Positions 1 to 5,576 are shown, counted from the first letter of the stretch. The stretch is 5,820 bases of DNA from Bacillota bacterium (GCA_017537495.1 JAFYKS010000159.1:1-5820), one strand, 5' to 3'. The notes: generated by a model from the sequence alone, not told the origin. A program made the numbers and translations.

Positions 1-96
1 GTATCCTGGTTCTCCTGCATGTTCATCCTGCTGGGGGTATATCACTTCCGTCTGAAGAAGGAACTGGGACTGAACAAACTGCCGGACCGTCCGTAA
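1..96 (+). CDS. C-terminal end of a probable membrane transporter (partial)
   Basis: The frame is open from the first base and ends at a TAA at 94-96, giving the last 31 residues of a protein whose start lies outside the window. The visible part begins with a hydrophobic stretch (WFSCMFILLGVYHF) that looks like the end of a transmembrane helix. A basic, polar cytoplasmic-type tail follows (RLKKELGLNKLPDRP). This layout fits the C-terminus of a polytopic transporter, but no family can be named from 31 residues. The next gene starts 47 bp downstream with no visible terminator between them, so this gene is probably the upstream member of the racemase/amidohydrolase operon and may import that pathway's substrate. 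That last point is inference. The reading frame itself is well supported by codon use like that of its neighbour. Confidence 0.7.
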   Translation, partial: VSWFSCMFILLGVYHFRLKKELGLNKLPDRP

Positions 97-143
97 GAAA
101 GCAATAAATAAAGATTTTTAAACAGCGAAAGGAGCCTGTTTCA

Positions 144-1244
144 ATGAAAAAATATAAGAAGTACCCTGTACTGGAAGTTAATGTTGACAACGTAAAGAAC
201 AATGCTAAGACCATGTGCGAATTCTGCGCGGAACGCGGTATCAGTGTGGCTGGCGTAATCAAGTTCTCCGACGGTGACATGGAAATCGTGAAGGCATACC
301 ATGAAGGCGGCTGCAGTGAAATCGCATCCTCCAGAACGGTATCCCTGAAGAAAATCAAGCAGAAGATGCCTGAGGTTACAACTCTGCTGGTAAGAATTCC
401 GATGCACAGCGAAGTAAACGAAGTGGTAAAATATTGTGACCTCTCCCTGAACTCTGAAGTCAGCACCCTGAAGAAACTCAATGCTGCAGCAAAGCGTCAG
501 GGCGTAAACCATGGCGTAATTCTCATGTATGACGTGGCAGAAAGAAGAGAAGGTATCGTGGATCTGGACCAGCTTTGCGAAGTGGCAAAGATGGTGGAAA
601 ATGATCTGGACAACCTGACTCTGAAGGGAATCGGAACTTCCTTTGCCTGCGTGTCCGGCATCCTGCCTAACGTGGAAAACTTGACCTGGCTGGCGGAAGG
701 TGCACGTAAGGTGGAAGAAGTCATCGGCAGAAAGCTGGATATCGTATCCGGCGGCAGCTCTATCGACATGACTCTGCTGGCTAACGGCATTGAACTTCCG
801 GAAGGAATCAATCATATCAGAGTGGGCGGTTTCATCGCCAACCCTCGTACCATGAGAGAAATTCGTGGTGTAACACTGGATGGTATGTGCGAAGATACCT
901 TCACACTGACTGCAGAAATCGTGGAAATCCAGGATAAGCCATCTCCTGTGGGCAGCAGCGGAAAGAACTGGGCCGGTCAGGAAATCAAGGTTGAGGACAA
1001 GGGCGTACGCCGCCGTGCAATTCTGGCAATCGGTAGCCAGGATATCAGCAGTGCAGCTACACTCCATCCGCTGGACGAAGGCATTCAATTCATCGGAAAC
1101 AGCAGTGACCATACTCTGTTTGATATTACCGACAGCCCGAAGGACTGGAAGGTGGGCGATGTGATGACCTTCACTGTATACTACATGAACCTGCTGTACT
1201 CCTTTGCTACAGAACATGTAAGTATCAAGTATATTCACAACTAA
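144..1244 (+). CDS. PLP-dependent racemase, alanine/ornithine racemase family
   Basis: This 366-aa protein resembles the ornithine racemase branch of the fold-type III (alanine racemase-like) PLP enzymes, which interconvert L- and D-amino acids in the cytoplasm. The pattern fits along the whole length. K40 in VAGVIK is the expected Schiff-base lysine at the end of the first barrel strand. LLVRIPM (81-87), the SLNSE segment (101-105) and the glycine-rich VSGGSS (201-206), expected to hold the PLP phosphate, follow in order. RVGG is at 226-229, and the C-terminal beta domain carries RRRAILAIGSQD (289-300), SSDH (320-323) and a Tyr pair (346-347), one of which may be the second catalytic base. 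Length is slightly above the ~350 aa usual for the family. The start is chosen because AAAGGAG lies 9 nt upstream of ATG 144. Compared with my memory of the characterised clostridial ornithine racemase, the residues after the lysine (FSDGD) and after RVG (GFIAN rather than ES-type) differ, so the substrate may not be ornithine. The M20 hydrolase gene follows after 37 bp. The family call is firm, the substrate unknown. Confidence 0.88.
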   Translation: MKKYKKYPVLEVNVDNVKNNAKTMCEFCAERGISVAGVIKFSDGDMEIVKAYHEGGCSEIASSRTVSLKKIKQKMPEVTTLLVRIPMHSEVNEVVKYCDLSLNSEVSTLKKLNAAAKRQGVNHGVILMYDVAERREGIVDLDQLCEVAKMVENDLDNLTLKGIGTSFACVSGILPNVENLTWLAEGARKVEEVIGRKLDIVSGGSSIDMTLLANGIELPEGINHIRVGGFIANPRTMREIRGVTLDGMCEDTFTLTAEIVEIQDKPSPVGSSGKNWAGQEIKVEDKGVRRRAILAIGSQDISSAATLHPLDEGIQFIGNSSDHTLFDITDSPKDWKVGDVMTFTVYYMNLLYSFATEHVSIKYIHN

Positions 1245-1281
1245 TTTATAAATCCAACGGGAAAAACCGGGAGGACAGACC

Positions 1282-2616
1282 ATGGAAAACATCAAAATCG
1301 CAGTGGAAAAGTACCGCCAACTCATCTATGATGCGGAAAAATTCATCTGGCAGCATCCCGAGACCGGATACAAGGAGTTTGTGACCTCCAGGTATATGGA
1401 GGAAACTTTCCGCTCTCTGGGTTATGATCTGGTCTGTGCCGAAAACCTGACCGGCTTCTATACACGAATCGAAACCGGCCGTCCCGGTCCTGAGGTTCTG
1501 GTGATGGCAGAGCTGGACTCCATTATCTGCCCTGCACATCCAGAGTCCGACCCTGACACCGGTGCAGCCCACTCCTGTGGTCATCATGCCCAGTGCGCGG
1601 CTATGGTGGGTATTGCGGCAGCTTTGAAGGAGCCAGGTGTGCTGGATGGCCTTAGCGGCAGCATTCGCCTGTGTCTGGTGCCTGCCGAGGAACTGCTGGA
1701 GATCGAATACCGCTCTCAACTGAAGAAAGAAGGCAGAATCAAGTACATGGGAGGCAAGAGCGAATTCCTGCGGCGTGGCTACTTTGACGGTGTAGACCTT
1801 GCCTTCATGGTTCATACTGCCCAAAACACCGGCATCGTTTCCGGTCAGGTGGGCTGCATGGCCAAGAATATCATTTACAAGGGCAAGGCCTCTCACGCCG
1901 GCGGTTCCCCTTGGAACGGCATTAATGCCCTTTATGCTGCGAACTGCGGTCTGAATGCAGTCAACGCTGTGCGTGAGACCTTCAAGGAGGCTGACATCAT
2001 ACGTGTGCATCCAATTATCACCAAAGGCGGGGATATGGTCAATGCCATCCCTGAGGAAGTCCGACTGGAGAGTTATGTCCGCGGCAGTACCTTCGACGGT
2101 ATCGTCTCTGCTAACAGGAAAGTAAACCAGGCCCTCATCGGTGCGGCTCTGTCTTTGGGTGCCAATATTGACATCATCGATATACCTGGTTACGCACCGC
2201 TCTATAACGATAAGAACATGGTACAGCTGATGAAGGATGCTGCCGATGCCATTATTCCTGAGCACCGGTGCGAGGTAAGCAGCGACTTCGAATCCGGAAG
2301 TACCGATATGGGGGATCTCAGCTGCGTGATGCCGGTAATACACCCATACTGCGGCGGTGCCGAGGGGCTGAGCCATGGCAATGATTACCGCATCGCTGAT
2401 GTTGAGAAGGCCTGTGTGGACAGTGCCAAGTGGCAGCTGGCCATGCTGCGCCTGCTGCTGCAGAATGATGCTGCCCAGGCGAAGAAGATTGTATCAGAGT
2501 ACAAACCTCTGTTTAAATCCCGAAAGGAATATCTGGAGTTCATGGACAGTCTGGATTGCAGCGGTGACCGTATCACCTACGGCGATGATGGCGTGGCCAG
2601 GGTAAATCTGACGTAA
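1282..2616 (+). CDS. M20D-type metal-dependent amidohydrolase/peptidase
   Basis: This 444-aa protein belongs to the M20 metallopeptidase clan, amidohydrolase (AbgB/IAA-amino-acid hydrolase-like) side. These cytosolic enzymes usually use two metal ions to split amide bonds of N-acyl amino acids or dipeptides. Visible marks are AELDS (76-80), HSCGHHAQ (97-104) with likely metal ligands C99 and H101, and PAEE (134-137) with the catalytic and metal-binding glutamates. H178 follows in MVHTA, then H205 in KASHAGGSPWNG at the start of the dimerisation domain, and H365 in LSHGND as the last metal ligand. The set appears complete, so the enzyme should be active. The segment from PAEE to the GVD..MVH motif is about 40 residues, longer than the ~25 I expect for typical M20D proteins. 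A C-terminal tail of about 50 residues (396-444) follows the peptidase core. GGGAGGA at 1269-1275 sets the start. The gene lies 37 bp after the racemase, which suggests it releases or processes the amino acid that the racemase handles. The natural substrate is not deducible. Confidence 0.92.
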   Translation: MENIKIAVEKYRQLIYDAEKFIWQHPETGYKEFVTSRYMEETFRSLGYDLVCAENLTGFYTRIETGRPGPEVLVMAELDSIICPAHPESDPDTGAAHSCGHHAQCAAMVGIAAALKEPGVLDGLSGSIRLCLVPAEELLEIEYRSQLKKEGRIKYMGGKSEFLRRGYFDGVDLAFMVHTAQNTGIVSGQVGCMAKNIIYKGKASHAGGSPWNGINALYAANCGLNAVNAVRETFKEADIIRVHPIITKGGDMVNAIPEEVRLESYVRGSTFDGIVSANRKVNQALIGAALSLGANIDIIDIPGYAPLYNDKNMVQLMKDAADAIIPEHRCEVSSDFESGSTDMGDLSCVMPVIHPYCGGAEGLSHGNDYRIADVEKACVDSAKWQLAMLRLLLQNDAAQAKKIVSEYKPLFKSRKEYLEFMDSLDCSGDRITYGDDGVARVNLT

Positions 2617-2628
2617 CCCCTGGGTTAC
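2613..2628. repeat. Inverted repeat over the hydrolase stop codon
   Basis: GTAACCC (2613-2619) and GGGTTAC (2622-2628) are perfect complements separated by CT. In RNA this could form a 6-bp stem with a CCTG loop. The TAA stop (2614-2616) lies inside the left arm. Only a short TTTT follows (2634-2637), so it does not look like an efficient intrinsic terminator. It may be an operator-like palindrome or an RNA-stability hairpin, or may be chance. Confidence 0.5.
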
Positions 2629-2654
2629 ACCAATTTTAATGATATGAGATAGAT

Positions 2655-2663
2655 GGGAGGAGA
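2655..2663 (+). promoter_or_regulatory. Shine-Dalgarno site that fixes the start of the 119-aa gene
   Basis: GGGAGGAGA lies 5 nt before ATG 2668 if measured from AGGAG, or 7 nt from GGAGG. An in-frame ATG at 2653 sits immediately before this site and has no ribosome-binding site of its own, so the downstream ATG at 2668 is the better start. The longer reading would add only five residues encoded by the binding site itself. Confidence 0.8.
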
Positions 2664-2667
2664 GATT

Positions 2668-3027
2668 ATGAATTATTACATGATAACAAACGAAGTTCCT
2701 GCAGATGTGCTTGCAGCAGAATATAAAGCAGGCCGTGAAATCGGCCCAATCACTCTGGGAGAAACCTGCTTGTTCTTTAAGGTGAAGAGAAAGGTGAGCT
2801 ATGTGCCTTATGCAGACATTACCCGTGCTTTCCGCAGAGTGCAGCTGGTGGGCATGAAGATGTGCTGCGGCAAGGGAGATCTGGAAGTGGAAAACCTGGT
2901 AATCTGCGGTGCAGAAGACAAAGAGCTGGCCATGATTCAGCTTCCGGGCGCCCGTGCAGGCGTAATTATGCTGGAAGAACTGGAAAAAAGAGTGCCGGGA
3001 ATCCAGATTGGCAAGCCATCGGCTTAA
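2668..3027 (+). CDS. Small protein of unknown function (possible PH-like fold)
   Basis: This is a 119-aa soluble protein with no signal peptide or membrane helix, and I do not recognise it as a named family. It begins with a polar segment (MNYYMITNEV) and then alternates short beta-like stretches: ETCLFFKVK (32-40), KVSYVPYADITRAFRRVQ (42-59), DLEVENLVIC (71-80) and KELAMIQLPG (85-94). It ends in an amphipathic helix (ARAGVIMLEELEKRVP, 95-110). A run of strands, a YVPYxxI-type turn and a closing helix recalls small bacterial PH-like domains. This is only a shape impression. Two adjacent cysteines (CC, 66-67) lie mid-protein. It follows the M20 hydrolase by 51 bp with a strong Shine-Dalgarno site and similar codon use, so it is probably the last gene of that operon. 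The A-rich gap and new promoter after it mark the end of the block. Confidence 0.8.
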   Translation: MNYYMITNEVPADVLAAEYKAGREIGPITLGETCLFFKVKRKVSYVPYADITRAFRRVQLVGMKMCCGKGDLEVENLVICGAEDKELAMIQLPGARAGVIMLEELEKRVPGIQIGKPSA

Positions 3028-3033
3028 TTAATG

Positions 3034-3073
3034 AAAAAAATCGAAAAAATTTATCGAAAAAAATAAGTTTTTT
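3034..3073. other. Cluster of A-tracts upstream of a promoter
   Basis: Four homopolymer tracts lie within 40 bp: A7 (3034-3040), A6 (3044-3049), A7 (3057-3063) and T6 (3068-3073). Their centres are about 9.5, 13.5 and 10.5 bp apart, roughly phased with the helix. ATCGAAAAAA occurs twice, at 3040-3049 and 3053-3062. The cluster ends just upstream of the promoter at 3086-3114, where bent DNA or an UP-like element could stimulate transcription. A weak hairpin (3054-3061 with 3068-3075) is also possible, but its AT-rich stem makes a poor terminator. Confidence 0.5.
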
Positions 3074-3085
3074 GAAGAAACATAC

Positions 3086-3114
3086 TTGCAGTTTTTGGAG
3101 TGCAGAGTTACAAT
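3086..3114 (+). promoter_or_regulatory. Probable sigma-70-type promoter for the 164-aa gene and cstA
   Basis: TTGCAG (3086-3091) and TACAAT (3109-3114) are separated by 17 bp. The -10 box matches the consensus at 5 of 6 positions and the -35 box at 3 of 6. Transcription would begin near 3121, leaving a leader of about 60 nt before ATG 3182. I see no obvious operator or riboswitch fold in that leader. The A-tract cluster directly upstream supports the assignment. Confidence 0.55.
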
Positions 3115-3181
3115 GAGGGCAGTGATTTATATCATTTTGATGGAAAGCACTATATCTATTTAAAGAACTGGAGTATGTAGT

Positions 3182-3676
3182 ATGACAGCAAGAGAAGCCC
3201 TTCCGGGCCTGCTGAAATCATTTGTAAGATATTATGACATTAAAGACGAAGGGGTCGAAGCGCCCTTCGCTGCAGAAGCCGAGTTTCATTCTCATGAAGA
3301 ACAGTTCTTCCTGATTAAACAGGCCAAGCTCAGCGAAGCGGAGAGCAAGGAATTCGTCTTTTTTGCCATTTCCGAACATCTGACGCTGGAAGAAGCCAAG
3401 CGTCTTGATGTAACTGCCTGGACCCGCGGTATGAGCCGTGTGGTTCCTCATGATGGCCACCGCAGCAGTGATGTGGTGCTGATCATTCTGGCAGACCAGG
3501 TAGATGCGGATGCAGCCGCCTACCTGAAAAAGTGCAAACGCTATGAAAGCTACAAACATACGCTTCATGGCTGGAGCCATTACCGTGTTATTGTCCGGGA
3601 TATGAGTACAGGGAACTTAAGCTTTAACCGAATGGGCCGTACCCTGAAAAAAGTCCTGGGAAATATAAAATCTTAA
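3182..3676 (+). CDS. Unrecognised 164-aa soluble protein encoded upstream of cstA
   Basis: I cannot assign this protein to a named family. It has no signal peptide or convincing membrane segment, so it should be cytosolic. It reads as mixed alpha/beta. A helical N-terminus (1-20) is followed by HSHEEQFFLIKQAKLSEAESKEFVFFAISEHL (36-67), in which two hydrophobic strand-like pieces flank an acidic turn. Next come WTRGMSRVVPHDGHRSSD (80-97) and the hydrophobic strand VVLIILADQ (98-106). A basic, aromatic C-terminal part (KKCKRYESYKHTLHGWSHYRV, 116-136) ends in a lysine-rich tail (GRTLKKVLGNIKS). Histidine is frequent (H36, H38, H66, H90, H93, H126, H129, H133), which would allow metal binding or catalysis. 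Start: TGGAG is 8 nt before ATG 3182. It is preceded by its own promoter and is 24 bp from cstA, so the two are almost certainly cotranscribed. A role in regulating or assisting the transporter is possible but unproven. Confidence 0.85.
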   Translation: MTAREALPGLLKSFVRYYDIKDEGVEAPFAAEAEFHSHEEQFFLIKQAKLSEAESKEFVFFAISEHLTLEEAKRLDVTAWTRGMSRVVPHDGHRSSDVVLIILADQVDADAAAYLKKCKRYESYKHTLHGWSHYRVIVRDMSTGNLSFNRMGRTLKKVLGNIKS

Positions 3677-3687
3677 TATTATAAGAT
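3670..3687 (+). promoter_or_regulatory. Small AT-rich hairpin abutting the cstA ribosome-binding site
   Basis: ATCTTA (3670-3675) pairs with TAAGAT (3682-3687) across a 6-nt loop. The stop codon of the 164-aa gene (3674-3676) is partly in the left arm. The cstA Shine-Dalgarno AGGAG (3688-3692) begins at the next base. The stem has 6 bp with one GC pair, so it is weak. It could tune translation or processing between the two genes, or could be chance in AT-rich spacer DNA. Confidence 0.35.
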
Positions 3688-3700
3688 AGGAGATTGAGTT

Positions 3701-5401
3701 ATGACTGCTATTTTAATCATTCTCGCTGCAATTATCCTGCTGGTTATCGGTTACGTAACATACGGTTCCTGGCTGGCAAAAGAGTGGGGCGTTGACCCTA
3801 CTAAGACTACCCCAGCGGTAGAAGTAAACGACGGTGTTGACTACGTTGCTGCAAAGCCTGCAGTACTGATGGGTCACCACTTCTCCTCCATCGCCGGTGC
3901 TGGCCCAATCAACGGTCCTATTCAGGCTTCCGTTTTCGGTTGGGTTCCTGTATTCCTGTGGTGTGTAATCGGGGGTATCTTCGTCGGCGGTCTGCACGAC
4001 TTCGGTGCAATGTTCGCTTCCGTACGTAACGGTGGTAAGTCCGTTGGTGAAATCATCAAGGCTTCCATGGGCGACAGAGCAAAGAAGCTGTTCATCGTGT
4101 TCGCTCTGCTGGTACTGATCCTGGTTATCGCATCCTTCGTAAACGTAGTAGCGGGTACATTCTACTCCGAAAACCCTGTTGGTTTCACTACTGATCCAAA
4201 CGGTAACGAAACTACTGCTATGGTATCCGTACTGTTCATCATTATGGCTGTTATCTACGGTATGATGACTACACGTTTCGGTATGGACACCAAGACTGCT
4301 ACCGCTATCGGTCTGGTTATGATCGTAGCTGGTATCGCGTTCGGTCTGAACGTAGGTCTGGTTCTGGGAAGAACTGCATGGATTCTGCTGGTTGCACTGT
4401 ACATCACTGTTGCATCCCTGGCTCCTGTATGGATTCTGCTGCAGCCTCGTGACTACCTGTCCAGCTTCCTGCTGTATGCTATGATGGCTGTTGCTGTAAT
4501 CGGTATCTTCATGTCCGCATTCACTGGTACTGCAGAATTCACTATCCCTGCATTCACCGGTAAGACTGGTATGTTCCCTGGACTGTTCATCACTGTTGCA
4601 TGTGGTGCATGTTCTGGTTTCCATTCCCTGATTGCTTCCGGTACTTCTTCCAAGCAGCTGGAAAATGAAGCTCACGCTAAGCCAATTGGTTACGGTTCCA
4701 TGCTGATTGAATCCGGTCTGGCTATCATTTCCCTGATCGCTGTAGGTATGGTATTCGAAACTTACACAGGCGGCGGCTTCGGTTCTCCATCCGTAGCATT
4801 CGCTGCTGGTATTGCTACCATGTTCGGTGCTGAAACTTCTCAGGTTTACGGCGTTGTATACGCTCTGCTGACTCTGGCTGTTTCCGTATTCGCACTGACT
4901 TCCCTGGACTCCGGTACTCGTCTCTCCAGATTCATGTTCTCCGAACTGTTCCTGAAGAAGGGCGAAGCTTCCTGGCAGGATGCTACCGGTATCCGTAAGG
5001 TTCTGACCAACCCTCTGTTCGCTACAGTATTCATGGTATCCATCGGTTCCGTACTGGGCTTCCTGAAGCTGTCCCAGATCTGGGGTCTGTTCGGTGCTGC
5101 TAACCAGCTGCTGGCAGGTCTGGCTCTGATGGCTGTAGCTGCATGGCTGGGTAACGTTGGCAGAAACAACAAGATGTTCTTCATCCCAATTGCATTCATG
5201 CTGGCTGCTACTCTGACCTCTCTGGTTCAGACTATCATCGCTAAGTTCGGTATGATCTCTGCTGGTACTGCACTGTGGGGCGACTGGTTCCAGTTATGCT
5301 TCGCAGCTGCTATGGCTATTCTGGCTGTTATTCTGGTTGTTGAAGGTCTGCAGACTTTCTCCAAGCAGTCCAAGGGCGAAAAGACTGGTGACGCAGCATA
5401 A
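3701..5401 (+). CDS. cstA: CstA-family carbon starvation protein, peptide/pyruvate transporter
   Basis: This is a 566-aa polytopic inner-membrane protein with about fourteen to sixteen hydrophobic segments. It has the family's signature elements in order: GHHFSSIAGAGPINGPIQ (58-75), a GGLHDFGAMFASVRNGGKSVGEI block (96-118), LLQPRDYLSSF (246-256) and CGACSGFHSLIASGTSSKQL (301-320). SLDSGTRLSRFM (401-412) and WGLFGAANQLLAGLAL (461-476) follow. Family members (first known from E. coli CstA and the pyruvate transporter BtsT) import peptides or pyruvate. It is shorter than the ~700-aa E. coli proteins, as in many Gram-positive-type homologues. The C-terminus is a hydrophilic, lysine-rich tail. TAGGAG lies 8 nt upstream of ATG 3701. 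Codon choice is unusually uniform (GGT, CTG, GCT, GTA/GTT, ATC, AAC), unlike the neighbouring genes, which suggests high expression. It is cotranscribed with the 164-aa gene and ends before a strong terminator. Peptide versus pyruvate specificity cannot be decided here. Confidence 0.95.
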   Translation: MTAILIILAAIILLVIGYVTYGSWLAKEWGVDPTKTTPAVEVNDGVDYVAAKPAVLMGHHFSSIAGAGPINGPIQASVFGWVPVFLWCVIGGIFVGGLHDFGAMFASVRNGGKSVGEIIKASMGDRAKKLFIVFALLVLILVIASFVNVVAGTFYSENPVGFTTDPNGNETTAMVSVLFIIMAVIYGMMTTRFGMDTKTATAIGLVMIVAGIAFGLNVGLVLGRTAWILLVALYITVASLAPVWILLQPRDYLSSFLLYAMMAVAVIGIFMSAFTGTAEFTIPAFTGKTGMFPGLFITVACGACSGFHSLIASGTSSKQLENEAHAKPIGYGSMLIESGLAIISLIAVGMVFETYTGGGFGSPSVAFAAGIATMFGAETSQVYGVVYALLTLAVSVFALTSLDSGTRLSRFMFSELFLKKGEASWQDATGIRKVLTNPLFATVFMVSIGSVLGFLKLSQIWGLFGAANQLLAGLALMAVAAWLGNVGRNNKMFFIPIAFMLAATLTSLVQTIIAKFGMISAGTALWGDWFQLCFAAAMAILAVILVVEGLQTFSKQSKGEKTGDAA

Positions 5402-5423
5402 TTACATCATAAAATGTAATTAT
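5398..5423 (+). repeat. AT-rich inverted repeat over the cstA stop codon
   Basis: ATAATTACAT (5398-5407) is perfectly complementary to ATGTAATTAT (5414-5423) with loop CATAAA. The stem is 10 bp, almost all A-T, and includes the TAA stop (5399-5401). No T-run follows, so it is not a terminator by itself. It could protect the 3' end of the mRNA or act as a protein-binding site. Confidence 0.6.
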
Positions 5424-5433
5424 CATTCGGTTT

Positions 5434-5445
5434 ACTGTGCACAGT
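5434..5445. repeat. 12-bp perfect palindrome ACTGTGCACAGT
   Basis: The 12 bases 5434-5445 read the same on both strands. Its right half (CAGT) also belongs to a second inverted repeat, CAGTC (5442-5446) with GACTG (5449-5453). The two arrangements exclude each other in RNA, though both stems are short. The site lies between the cstA stop hairpin and the terminator. The form resembles a dimeric regulator site, but the position in a 3' untranslated region gives no clear target. Confidence 0.5.
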
Positions 5446-5460
5446 CCTGACTGAACATAT

Positions 5461-5506
5461 TAAAAAAGAAACCTGTATCTCTCGGGAGGTACAGGTTTCT
5501 TTTTTA
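5461..5506 (+). terminator. Strong intrinsic terminator after cstA, probably bidirectional
   Basis: A 21-bp stem pairs 5461-5481 with 5486-5506 around a TCGG tetraloop (5482-5485), with only one G-T wobble. The GC-richer core GAAACCTGTA/TACAGGTTTC is flanked by A6 (5462-5467) and T6 (5500-5505). It is a classical rho-independent terminator on the + strand and has the symmetrical A/T flanks of one that also works in reverse. It closes the 164-aa gene/cstA unit and insulates the glutaminase promoter. Confidence 0.95.
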
Positions 5507-5547
5507 TGCTGATGACGGCCATGTCCAGTGGTCGGGAAAAGTAGTTC

Positions 5548-5576
5548 TTTAAAATTTGAACACAATACTGTATAAT
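5548..5576 (+). promoter_or_regulatory. Promoter of the glutaminase gene
   Basis: A perfect TATAAT (5571-5576) is preceded by TTTAAA (5548-5553, 4 of 6 consensus positions) with 17-bp spacing. Transcription would start near 5583, giving a leader of only about 25 nt. A TTGAAC at 5556-5561 looks more like a -35 box but is only 9 bp from the -10 box and cannot be used with it. A short hairpin-forming repeat, CGGCCA (5516-5521) with TGGTCG (5529-5534), lies upstream and might be an operator. Confidence 0.7.

Noticed and set aside
141..1325. Open frame of 394 codons on the - strand across the whole racemase gene
   Set aside because: It mirrors a well-supported + strand gene, has no good ribosome-binding context and gives a Cys/His-rich product with no family features. 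It stays open because the sense gene rarely uses codons that create antisense stops.
1246..2376. Open frame of 376 codons on the - strand across the M20 hydrolase gene
   Set aside because: Same reasoning: the + strand carries a complete set of M20 metal ligands, and the antisense product has no recognisable motif.
3054..3075. Possible intrinsic terminator after the 119-aa gene
   Set aside because: The stem is almost entirely A-T, has a G-T wobble and lacks a GC core followed by a T-run. It is better described as part of the A-tract cluster.
2862..3116. 84-codon + strand frame overlapping the end of the 119-aa gene
   Set aside because: It is an alternative frame of the real gene that runs into the A-rich spacer, without a ribosome-binding site and with a lysine/serine-rich low-complexity end.
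3121..3181. Riboswitch or structured leader before the 164-aa gene
   Set aside because: Only 4-5 bp complementary pieces such as AGTG/CACT are present, the leader is about 60 nt and no known riboswitch core is visible.
3713..4675. Open frame of 320 codons on the - strand inside cstA
   Set aside because: Its product is extremely rich in Ser, Thr, Gln, Asn, Asp and His, which is what the reverse complement of a hydrophobic, codon-biased membrane protein gives. It is a shadow of cstA.
5556..5576. TTGAAC as the -35 box of the glutaminase promoter
   Set aside because: The gap to TATAAT is only 9 bp, far below the 16-18 bp required.
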